From positions 1 to 5,656 of the forward strand of contig JAGYMJ010000119.1 in the NCBI GenBank assembly GCA_018400625.1: a stretch of DNA of 5,656 nt, given 5' to 3'. Made by a program: the position numbers and the translations under genes. How positions within the stretch are numbered: the stretch's first letter is position 1; every line of letters starts with the position of its first letter. The notes beneath the pieces were generated by a model. The model had not been told where the DNA came from, searched no databases, and was given only the letters and a program-made list of their open reading frames with translations. This document shows, piece after piece, positions 1-5,656 of this stretch. The DNA is from Planctomycetota bacterium (GTDB lineage Bacteria > Planctomycetota > Brocadiia > SM23-32).

Positions 1-80
1 CGTAGTGCTTAATCATCATCCCACCGGCACAGGGCACGGCGGGGGAACAACGTGGTTCACTGAATCTTAAAAATTTACAT
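1..80. repeat. Palindromic intergenic repeat, copy A (truncated by window edge)
   Basis: This is the right part of an intergenic repeat seen three times in the window. Its right arm CAACGTGGTTCACTGA (48-63) is identical over 16 nt to 3281-3296 in copy B. Similarity continues with small gaps to a shared edge AATTTACAT (72-80 here, 3306-3314 in copy B). The interior holds an imperfect hairpin: CCCACCG (20-26) pairs with CGGCGGG (37-43) with one mismatch. The interior resembles copy C (shared CTTRATCA and CCACCG blocks) rather than copy B. The left arm would lie outside the window. The copy sits 3 bp beyond the LemA stop, so it would form part of that transcript's 3' end. There is no U-tract, so it is not a standard terminator. 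Confidence 0.7.
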
Positions 81-83
81 GGG

Positions 84-695
84 TTAAAACTCGACCTGTA
101 CCGCTTCACGTTCCTCGGGCGCTTCAATCTCGAAAAATTCGGCCTGGGCAAAATTGAAGATGCCGGCGATAATGTTGTTGGGGAATTTTTCCCGTTCAAC
201 GTTATAGGTCATCACCGCATCGTTGTAGGCCTGGCGTGAGAACGCCACCTTGTTCTCCGTGGATGTCAGTTCTTCGCTGAGCTGCATCATGTTCTCGTTA
301 GCCTTGAGGTCGGGATAGTTCTCCGAGACCGCGAACAGCCGGCCAAGTGCCCCGGAAAGCCCTGATTCGGCCTGAGAGAGCTTTTTCATCGCCTCGGGAT
401 CGCCGGGGTTGGCGGCCGACTGTTTTTCGGCATTGGCCGCCATGTTCCGGGCCTGTGTTACGGCCGTGAGCGTGTCCTGCTCGTGTTTCATGTAACGTTT
501 GGCCGTCTCGACCAGATTGGGAATGAGGTCATAGCGCCGCTTGAGCTGCACATCGATCTGCGAGAAGGCGTTCTGGAAACGGTTACGCAGCGTGACCAGT
601 CGGTTATAGATTTTCCACGTCATGAGGGCGGCGATAAGAACGAACAACAATACCGACACGATCACTACGATCAGCAACACGATTACTGCACCCAT
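84..695 (-). CDS. lemA: LemA family membrane protein
   Basis: The product is a 203-aa LemA family protein, close to the usual family length. Residues 4-26 form one strongly hydrophobic N-terminal membrane segment. A mostly helical domain follows with the family's most conserved stretch, including a YNRLV start, SQIDVQLKRRYDLIPNLVE (residues about 45-63) and a VTQARN block. The C-terminal hallmark is also present: YNDAV..YN, then a FPNN and a FNFAQAEFFE block before a short acidic tail. The ATG start is supported by AAGGAGG (702-708) 6 nt upstream. LemA proteins are anchored helical-bundle proteins of unsettled biochemical role, often encoded beside M48 peptidases or TPM-domain proteins. Neither is visible here, though the next gene could lie beyond the edge. 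The upstream neighbour on the same strand is a dynamin-like GTPase 177 bp away. The family call is very secure; the cellular function is not known. Confidence 0.96.
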   Translation of the reverse strand: MGAVIVLLIVVIVSVLLFVLIAALMTWKIYNRLVTLRNRFQNAFSQIDVQLKRRYDLIPNLVETAKRYMKHEQDTLTAVTQARNMAANAEKQSAANPGDPEAMKKLSQAESGLSGALGRLFAVSENYPDLKANENMMQLSEELTSTENKVAFSRQAYNDAVMTYNVEREKFPNNIIAGIFNFAQAEFFEIEAPEEREAVQVEF

Positions 696-832
696 AATGT
701 GCCTCCTTAATGAAGTTTTAGCGACGAATTCTTCCCGTTACTCTTGCTGTATTTCCGGCCCCCGCCGCTATTGAGCCTCTAGTAAATTTCTCTGAAAAAA
801 ACCATGAGACACCTCTGCAATTAAAGAAAAGT

Positions 833-864
833 AAAAAAAGCGGATGGCTCGAGAGGCCCTGCGC
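833..864 (-). terminator. Possible weak intrinsic terminator after the dynamin-like gene
   Basis: Nine bases past the GTPase stop, the minus strand can fold an imperfect hairpin. GCG/CGC pairs at the base, an internal loop follows, and then a GGC/GCC stem closes a small loop. Seven T residues come directly after it (A7 at 833-839 on the plus strand). The stem is short and interrupted, so termination may be partial and LemA could still be read from the same transcript. I see no convincing separate promoter for LemA in 709-832. Confidence 0.35.
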
Positions 865-872
865 AAGTCCGG

Positions 873-3125
873 TTAATCAACGGTGCCTTCGGATTCCAAA
901 TCGCTTTCAGAATTTTCTTCGTTTTCCTCCCCGGGGTCCGGGTGGCGGCAAGAGAAAGTGTCTTCCAGAGATGCCAGTTCCCGATCGTGAACATCAACAA
1001 GACTTGCCAGATTTTCGATGGTTTCATGTACTTCATGCCGGGCCTGAATGCGACTTTTCAGACGGGGGAGGCGCTGATTCAGGTCCTCAACACCTCGCTT
1101 AAGGGCATCATCGGCGGCATTTTTTGCTCCAGAGATATACGTATTGACCATAGGGTCCAGCATCTCCCGGGAAAGATGGGCAAAAGCGTCCCGCAGGTAC
1201 TGCCGGAGGTTGGCGCAGAAGTCCTGCTTGCTTTTTTCTCCCAATCGCGACTGCTTGACCTTGAGAGTAATTGTCTTATCGTCGTCAGAGCCAAAAATCT
1301 TTGCCCGGATGCTGTTCATTCTGCGCAAAAGCAGCCAGTCCCAGAATCGCCGGCGCACCGGCATCGCCTCCGCTGAAAACCCTTTCCCCGGCGTCGAAAC
1401 ATTTTCACCCGCCACTTGAGCTGCATCAAGAGCTTCAGAGCGAATCACGCCAAAAGACAAATCCACCTTCTCAATTTTTTCCTGTCCGGCCTCGTGAAGT
1501 TCTGCCCCCGCAAAGGAGTTATTGGTCAAGTTTTGGATACGCTCGAAAACAAATTGGCGAAAACTCACCGGCAGCCGTTCGAATACAGGATTTATCCGCT
1601 CATCAAGGAGCTGTTTCAGGCTTTCAGTAGCAGTAAACCATTCATCGACCTCGCGCTTCAATTCAGTTTCCACCCGTTTTTGTTCGGTTTGAACAAAATT
1701 TTTGGAGTTTTCTTTAATCCGCTTGCGAACCCCTGCAAAAGCCTCTTCCCAGTTCAAATCCCGGAGGTACAAAAAAGCCTGGCGCCGGTCACTTTCCCGG
1801 TCATAATCGGCCTGCAGGGCTTTCGTTCCTATCAGGAAGCTTTTAAGATTTTCCTCACGGCAGCCTTGCTCGATCTCCTCAATCAGTTGCCGTCCCTGGC
1901 GAAGGCTGTCGCGCATGAAGTGAATGATGTAATCATTGCTGTTGAGATAATTCGTCAGATCGGCCATAAACTCATTAAAGTTTCCGGAGCCGACGTCCCC
2001 GGCGGGCGGCGAAAAGTTTTCGATTGATTCCACATTCTGAACATCCCTGGCGGCCGGCTGAAAATCGAAGTCTTTATCCGCATCCACAGCGTCTTCTGCG
2101 ACCGGTTCTTCACCGTTCTCCCCCGTTTCTTCGGGACGTTCGCCGGTCTCCTCACCGGCGGACTGAGCGGCCCCTTCGGCCAGGCGTTCGCCGGCGGCTT
2201 TTAAGAGATCGATAGGATAGATTTTCAAACGCCCCTGCTCATAAGCATGCCGGAGGGGAGCGCTCATTGACAGCGAGCAGAAAGCGTCAATTATTTTCTG
2301 CGGCTCCCGGCTTTCCAGACTGGGGCGCAGTTCACCGTCCGCTTCCAGATCGCGTTTATGTCCGTCGATGTTCACAACCAGGAAAATCCTGGTAAAGAGG
2401 TCCAGCAGATCGTTAAATTCCTCAAAGACCTGTTCGAGAAACAGGTTATCGGTTTTGACAACGAACACGGCACAGGCAGCGCTGTCGCGGAATTCCCGGG
2501 TCATCAAATCATAACCAAACTTCATGCGGCTGTATAAGCCGGGTGTATCGACAAGGATAGTATATGATTCCTTCAGGGGCTCGGCCGGCAGGCCGATATC
2601 GAGCCGCCGGATAGCCTCCGGGAAGTGGATACCCGGCTCGAAGGTCTCCTCCTGGTCCTCAACCTCCCGGATATGTTCCGCCAACTCACGGTGATAAACC
2701 TCCACCGCCGACTTCATCCGCCCGAAATCCTCAAAACGCTCGGTCTGACCATTGAAGCGTGAAGCCGTCAGACTGACCTCCTCCTCGTGCCGCACATGCA
2801 CCAGGCAGGGGTAGGCAGGCAAAGAGGTAACCTCGCTGACGTAAGCACCTGTGAAAGCGTTGATGAGAGTGCTTTTCCCGCTTTTCAGCGGCCCGAAAAT
2901 AATCACATACGCCTGCTGGGAGTCGATTTTTTCGGCTAAGTTTTTCAAACGATGGTGCGCATCGCAGAGACTCGAAAGAATCTCCTTTATATCATCGGTT
3001 TCCTGCTGATCGCGAATAAGCTCGATACTCTTGCCAAGTTCCCTGCGCAACGGCAGGAGAAGCTGGGAATATTCCCGGCAGAAACTCGACAGTTCAGTCT
3101 TCATCGGGGCGGCAAAGGAAGTCAT
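873..3125 (-). CDS. Dynamin-like large GTPase
   Basis: This 750-aa soluble protein has an N-terminal GTPase domain and a long helical C-terminal part, the layout of bacterial dynamin-like proteins. Residues 1-70 are helical. G1 (P-loop) is GPLKSGKST at 78-86, and G3 is DTPG at 193-196 after a hydrophobic strand. The region equivalent to G4 reads VVNIDGHK (251-257) instead of NKxD, so guanine specificity is uncertain. The switch I stretch, EVTSLPAYPC (98-107), lacks the usual clear PxT pattern. An acidic low-complexity linker covers about 313-352. Charged helices with coiled-coil character lie at about 460-510 and 660-725. A basic and aromatic patch, RRRFWDWLLLRR (591-602), could contact membrane. 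The C-terminus (about 731-750) is acidic. No membrane span is evident. The ATG start is preceded by AAAGGAG (3136-3142) 10 nt upstream. Family members bind GTP and remodel or tether membranes. That role here, and any partnership with downstream LemA, is inferred. Confidence 0.88.
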   Translation of the reverse strand: MTSFAAPMKTELSSFCREYSQLLLPLRRELGKSIELIRDQQETDDIKEILSSLCDAHHRLKNLAEKIDSQQAYVIIFGPLKSGKSTLINAFTGAYVSEVTSLPAYPCLVHVRHEEEVSLTASRFNGQTERFEDFGRMKSAVEVYHRELAEHIREVEDQEETFEPGIHFPEAIRRLDIGLPAEPLKESYTILVDTPGLYSRMKFGYDLMTREFRDSAACAVFVVKTDNLFLEQVFEEFNDLLDLFTRIFLVVNIDGHKRDLEADGELRPSLESREPQKIIDAFCSLSMSAPLRHAYEQGRLKIYPIDLLKAAGERLAEGAAQSAGEETGERPEETGENGEEPVAEDAVDADKDFDFQPAARDVQNVESIENFSPPAGDVGSGNFNEFMADLTNYLNSNDYIIHFMRDSLRQGRQLIEEIEQGCREENLKSFLIGTKALQADYDRESDRRQAFLYLRDLNWEEAFAGVRKRIKENSKNFVQTEQKRVETELKREVDEWFTATESLKQLLDERINPVFERLPVSFRQFVFERIQNLTNNSFAGAELHEAGQEKIEKVDLSFGVIRSEALDAAQVAGENVSTPGKGFSAEAMPVRRRFWDWLLLRRMNSIRAKIFGSDDDKTITLKVKQSRLGEKSKQDFCANLRQYLRDAFAHLSREMLDPMVNTYISGAKNAADDALKRGVEDLNQRLPRLKSRIQARHEVHETIENLASLVDVHDRELASLEDTFSCRHPDPGEENEENSESDLESEGTVD

Positions 3126-3225
3126 CGATCATTTTCTCCTTTCACATAATGTTGATGCATGGAATGAAATCACGAATACCGACGGCACATCAAAAGACGA
3201 CAGAGAAATTGTTTTTTGCAGATAG

Positions 3226-3314
3226 ATATTCAGTGAAACACGTTACCGCCGGGCTTGTCCCGGCGGTAAGAACCACCAATCAACGTGGTTCACTGAGGAG
3301 TTACCAATTTACAT
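3226..3314. repeat. Palindromic intergenic repeat, copy B (complete)
   Basis: This is the only full copy in the window, about 89 bp. Its outer arms TCAGTGAAACACGTT (3230-3244) and AACGTGGTTCACTGA (3282-3296) are inverted repeats matching at 14 of 15 positions. Inside them is a perfect 11-bp stem, TTACCGCCGGG (3243-3253) with CCCGGCGGTAA (3259-3269), closing a CTTGT loop. An unpaired 12-nt stretch (3270-3281) lies on one side only. The left arm matches copy C over 14 nt (3226-3239 and 5614-5627); the right arm matches copy A over 16 nt. It has no coding capacity and no obvious target-site duplication. It could be a REP- or MITE-like element or a structured RNA element. Confidence 0.8.
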
Positions 3315-3342
3315 TATAGCATATGGCCAAAGAGAAAGGCAA
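3313..3342 (-). promoter_or_regulatory. Predicted sigma70-type promoter for the GTPase-LemA pair
   Basis: On the minus strand, a TTGCCT -35 box (3337-3342) is followed by an 18-nt spacer and a perfect TATAAT -10 box (3313-3318). The -10 box overlaps the outer edge of repeat copy B by two bases. Transcription would start near 3306, inside the repeat, so the hairpin would be at the very 5' end of the mRNA. The promoter use is a prediction from box match and spacing only. Confidence 0.6.
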
Positions 3343-3436
3343 TAACATCTACGAAAATGCCTGTATAGAGTTTTGGATGCGGTTGTACGCCTGAAATCCA
3401 GCGCCACCCCTCAAGAACGGCGATAAAAGCAAAAAT

Positions 3437-4117
3437 TCATACATTCTCAAGCCGCCCCTCGTGCAAACGGTAAACTTTGTCGGCGCATCCGGCCACCGAA
3501 TCGGCATGGGAAACCATAATCAGCGCCACATCCTCGCTGCTGTTCAGATCCATCAACAGATTCAGCACATCGCGTGAAGTGGAGTTGTCCAGCGATCCGG
3601 TGGGTTCATCGGCAAGCAGGAGCACCGGTTCATTGATCAGTGCCCGCACCACTGCAACCCGCTGGCGCTGCCCCCCACTCAACTGGCCGGGCCTGTGCAG
3701 CTTGAAATCGGCCATACCAACGCGTCGAAGAAGTTCTAAAGCACGTTCTTCAGCCTGCCGGCAGTCACTGTAGTCGCTATTTATCAGCGTCGGCACAAGA
3801 ACATTCTCCATCACCGTGCACTGGGGTAAAAGGTGATGTAACTGGAAAATAAACCCTATCCGCCTGTTACGAACCTCAGCCAGACCATTCTCGTCAAGAT
3901 CCATATAATCCGTCCCTTCCAGCACGACTCGGCCTGCTGTGGGCTTATCCAACGCGCCGATTATATTCAGAAGGGTACTTTTCCCACTTCCGCTGGGACC
4001 TGCAACCGCCAGAGACTCCCCTTTTTCAACTCTCAGGGAGATATCGCGCAAGACGGACGTCTTCTCGCCTCCGCCCGGCGAGTCAAATTCTTTGCTGACA
4101 TTGATGAATTCAAGCAT
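3437..4117 (-). CDS. ABC transporter ATP-binding protein, LolD/MacB type
   Basis: This is a complete 226-aa nucleotide-binding subunit, similar in length to LolD. Visible motifs in order are Walker A GPSGSGKST (40-48), Q-loop FQ at 91-92, signature LSGGQ (146-150), Walker B VLLLADE (165-171), D-loop SLD (175-177) and switch histidine H204. The segment after the Q-loop, LHHLLPQCTVMENV, closely resembles LolD, the ATPase of the lipoprotein-releasing complex; MacB- and FtsE-like subunits are near relatives. AAGGAGG (4124-4130) lies 6 nt upstream of the ATG. The gene follows the propeller gene by 56 bp on the same strand, so co-transcription is likely. It hydrolyses ATP to drive a membrane permease, but no LolC/E- or MacB-type permease is encoded in the window. 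Its partner must be elsewhere or beyond the right edge. The class is certain; the LolD assignment over other members of the group is moderate, so no symbol is given. Confidence 0.95.
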   Translation of the reverse strand: MLEFINVSKEFDSPGGGEKTSVLRDISLRVEKGESLAVAGPSGSGKSTLLNIIGALDKPTAGRVVLEGTDYMDLDENGLAEVRNRRIGFIFQLHHLLPQCTVMENVLVPTLINSDYSDCRQAEERALELLRRVGMADFKLHRPGQLSGGQRQRVAVVRALINEPVLLLADEPTGSLDNSTSRDVLNLLMDLNSSEDVALIMVSHADSVAGCADKVYRLHEGRLENV

Positions 4118-4173
4118 TTTTCCCCTCCTTCAATTCTGTAGAATCATCATAAGGCGACTTTTCAACGATTGCT

Positions 4174-5430
4174 TTATTGTTCATTGGCCTGTTTTTTCAC
4201 ATTAAACGTATAAATAACGCCGTCGTCACTGCCAAAAACCAGCCTATCCTGGGCGAGAGCGGCGGACGACATCACCGCCGGACCGACCGTATAGGACCAT
4301 ATTTCAGCGCCCGTATCCAAATCTATCATATACATTCTACCATCACCGGACCCCACCAGTACACGTTCGCCACAAATTAACGGCGAGGCGTCTATCATCC
4401 CCCCTGTTGGGAAACTCCAAAAAATATCTCCGGAATCTTTATCCAAACAATGCAGGGCATTATCCCGGCTTCCAATCACAACCCGGTTTCCGGCAACGGC
4501 CGGTGAGCTGTAAAAAGCGTTCTGCGTATCATATTTCCACAAAATTTCTCCCTTGTCAACATCCGCGCCTATTACAGCACCGCCCATCGTACCGGCAAAG
4601 ACATAATCCCCCACAATCGCGGGCGAACCGGCAACATAGCTGCCGGTATCCATCTCCAAAACAACATCTCCGCTCCAAACATCCACCACGTAAATTCCAC
4701 CATCACAACTTCCAAACACGGCCTTCCCATCGGAAGTAAGAGCCGGTGCGCCGTTGATAGAGCTGTCCGTCCCCAACTCCCATCGGACATCTCCGGTTCG
4801 GGCATCAAAGCAGTACATTTGGGTATCATAGCTTCCGACCAGAACCAGCAACTCACCTTTTTCCCCGACCCAATTCGCCGATCCGTAAATTTTGGCGTCT
4901 GTCTGATAATCCCACAGCAAATTCCCGTTCTCCGCTTTTAGTGCAAAGAAACGCCCATTACTCGAACCGATAAAAACTTTGTCACCGACGACGATCGGGG
5001 ACGCTTCAACGGGGGCATGGGTATCAAAGGCCCAATTTTCCGATCCGTCCGCCAAAGTCAGAGAATAAACCTTTCCGTCAGCCGACCCCACATAGACAGA
5101 TGCCCCATCTATAACCGGCGATGATTTAACGGGGCCTTCGGTGCTAAAAGTCCATGCCAACTCCAGTCCCGAAGCAATATAGGGGGCGGCTTCCCCGCTG
5201 AGGGATCTATCACCACGAAAAATCGGCCATGACTCCTGTCCGTCCGATACTTTCTCAGCCACCGCAGTGTCAGGGAAAACTTCGTTATGGGCCTTTTCCC
5301 CTCCCCGTATCGAGTAAAATGCCCATGCTGAAACAAGGAAAAGAACCATCAGCAACGAAATACTTATGATGATTATTTTGTATTTTGAACATATCTTCAT
5401 CTTGCAAGATGCCGAATAAGTCGGAAACAA
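4174..5430 (-). CDS. Exported PQQ-like (BamB-like) beta-propeller repeat protein
   Basis: This 418-aa protein starts with a basic N-terminus and a hydrophobic segment (about residues 19-41). The segment could act as a membrane anchor or as a signal peptide with a possible site after AWA (35-37). A WPIFRGDRSLSG motif (68-79), typical just before PQQ-like propellers, is followed by eight repeats of about 40 residues. They begin near 91, 131, 171, 215, 256, 296, 336 and 377. Most carry the pattern W-x-(F/Y)-x-T, SP, V-x-(V/I)-G-S-x-D/N-G, then D-x-x-(T/S)-G. This predicts an eight-bladed propeller outside the cytoplasm. The motif is shared by PQQ dehydrogenases and by BamB-type scaffolds; I see no dehydrogenase catalytic signature, so a binding or scaffold role is more likely. 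The start is TTG, chosen because of its ribosome binding site. An in-frame ATG at 5398-5400 would remove ten residues but has no such site. The ABC ATPase gene follows 56 bp downstream. Confidence 0.92.
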   Translation of the reverse strand: MFPTYSASCKMKICSKYKIIIISISLLMVLFLVSAWAFYSIRGGEKAHNEVFPDTAVAEKVSDGQESWPIFRGDRSLSGEAAPYIASGLELAWTFSTEGPVKSSPVIDGASVYVGSADGKVYSLTLADGSENWAFDTHAPVEASPIVVGDKVFIGSSNGRFFALKAENGNLLWDYQTDAKIYGSANWVGEKGELLVLVGSYDTQMYCFDARTGDVRWELGTDSSINGAPALTSDGKAVFGSCDGGIYVVDVWSGDVVLEMDTGSYVAGSPAIVGDYVFAGTMGGAVIGADVDKGEILWKYDTQNAFYSSPAVAGNRVVIGSRDNALHCLDKDSGDIFWSFPTGGMIDASPLICGERVLVGSGDGRMYMIDLDTGAEIWSYTVGPAVMSSAALAQDRLVFGSDDGVIYTFNVKKQANEQ

Positions 5431-5438
5431 AACCGTTT

Positions 5439-5443
5439 CCTCC
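5439..5443 (-). promoter_or_regulatory. Ribosome binding site that decides the TTG start of the propeller gene
   Basis: The minus strand reads GGAGG followed by an 8-nt spacer and TTG at 5428-5430. The alternative ATG (5398-5400) is preceded by CTTGCAAG, with no purine-rich ribosome binding site. The sequence therefore favours the rarer TTG codon. Confidence 0.65.
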
Positions 5444-5495
5444 GATAAGGGTAAATGGGCATAAGTTGCAGGCGGAAATCCCCAGGATTATTGTT

Positions 5496-5518
5496 GATAC
5501 CGATCCGGGTCGATACCG
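5496..5518. promoter_or_regulatory. Direct heptamer repeats upstream of the propeller gene, possible operator
   Basis: Two copies of GATACCG (5496-5502 and 5512-5518), with start points 16 nt apart, flank a near-palindrome CGATCCGGGTCG (5501-5512). They lie 66-88 bp upstream of the TTG start. This could be a regulator binding site, but a 7-nt repeat can arise by chance. I see no strong promoter boxes in 5431-5607, only an A/T-rich stretch at about 5588-5608. Confidence 0.2.
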
Positions 5519-5607
5519 GCAGTCCGGTGGCGTGCAGCCGAAATATGCATCGGGTTGAAGGCAATGGGATATTCATGGAAAATCCTGGTTATTAATATAA
5601 CAAAAAA

Positions 5608-5656
5608 ACGTAAATATTCAGTGAAACCCGTCTCACTTGATCACCACCGTGCCTTG
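5608..5656. repeat. Palindromic intergenic repeat, copy C (truncated by window edge)
   Basis: The left arm ATATTCAGTGAAAC (5614-5627) is identical to 3226-3239 in copy B. The outer edge ACGTAAA (5608-5614) is nearly the reverse complement of the TTTACAT edge of copies A and B. The interior, CTTGATCA then CCACCGTGCC, resembles copy A rather than copy B. The remainder lies beyond the window. The copy is upstream of the propeller gene, the same relative position copy B has upstream of the GTPase gene. Confidence 0.65.

Larger units (their letters stand above)
3126..3436. other. Intergenic region with promoter and repeat copy B
   Basis: These 311 bp separate the ABC ATPase stop from the GTPase start. 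Reading leftward, 3343-3436 contains no gene or strong hairpin that I can support, and no clear terminator for the ABC gene. A sigma70-like promoter follows at 3313-3342, then the full palindromic repeat at 3226-3314, then an A/T-rich leader of about 100 nt ending in the GTPase ribosome binding site. If the promoter is used, the GTPase mRNA has a 5' leader of about 180 nt. Confidence 0.7.

Noticed and set aside
942..1376. A 144-codon plus-strand open frame
   Set aside because: It is antisense to the C-terminal part of the GTPase with no recognisable domain; treated as a shadow.
1416..2027. A 203-codon plus-strand open frame
   Set aside because: It lies fully antisense to the dynamin-like gene, has no family pattern or ribosome binding site I can recognise, and is best explained as a shadow of the coding strand.
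3094..3132. A 12-codon frame starting at an ATG 7 bp upstream of the GTPase start
   Set aside because: Its ATG is only 3 nt from the ribosome binding site, it is out of frame with the GTPase and it ends early. The ATG at 3123-3125 opens the long frame.
3243..3269. The perfect 11-bp hairpin as a rho-independent terminator for the ABC gene
   Set aside because: No T-tract follows it on either strand, and it lies downstream of a good promoter for the next gene, which would be pointless for a terminator of the preceding gene.
3226..3314. Repeat copies as integron attC sites delimiting gene cassettes
   Set aside because: The pattern of repeat, genes, repeat suggests cassettes, but the conserved arms do not show the paired RYYYAAC and GTRRRRY type core sites in the right places. 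Each unit holds two large genes and no integrase is seen.
3477..3773. A 98-codon plus-strand open frame over the ABC gene
   Set aside because: It is antisense to the highly conserved signature and Walker B coding region, so its openness follows from that gene.
4174..5430. The propeller as a PQQ-dependent dehydrogenase
   Set aside because: It has the W-motif repeats, but its length, missing catalytic and metal-binding signature and BamB-like WPxFRG lead-in favour a non-enzymatic propeller.
1..5656. CRISPR arrays, tRNA or rRNA genes, transposase genes
   Set aside because: No regularly spaced direct repeats, no cloverleaf or rRNA-like segments and no transposase motifs were seen on either strand.

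Overview
The window reads as a chromosomal fragment of a diderm (Gram-negative type) bacterium of roughly 50% GC. The evidence is a LolD-type ABC ATPase and a BamB-like beta-propeller with an N-terminal export signal. I cannot name the phylum. A poorly cultured lineage is my guess, based only on having no confident match for the large GTPase. All four genes lie on the minus strand, so transcription runs from high to low coordinates.

Layout in the direction of transcription: (i) a partial palindromic repeat at the right edge (about 5608-5656); (ii) a 418-aa exported or membrane-anchored eight-repeat PQQ-like beta-propeller protein (4174-5430, TTG start); (iii) a 226-aa LolD/MacB-type ABC transporter ATPase 56 bp downstream (3437-4117), with no permease gene in view; (iv) a 311-bp intergenic region (3126-3436) with a good sigma70-type promoter and a complete copy of the palindromic repeat; (v) a 750-aa dynamin-like large GTPase (873-3125); (vi) a candidate terminator-like hairpin; (vii) a 203-aa LemA family membrane protein (84-695); (viii) another partial copy of the palindromic repeat at the left edge (1-80).

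The genes form two pairs, propeller plus ABC ATPase and dynamin-like GTPase plus LemA. Each pair is separated from its surroundings by a copy of the same intergenic repeat. All four products point to the cell envelope: an exported propeller, an ATPase of the lipoprotein-release or efflux class, a membrane-remodelling GTPase and a single-pass membrane protein. A shared role is inference from function classes and order, not shown by the sequence.

The least ordinary items are the palindromic repeat family, with near-identical outer arms and interchangeable hairpin cores, and the GTPase, which has an intact P-loop and G3 motif but a non-canonical G4 motif and a long acidic linker.
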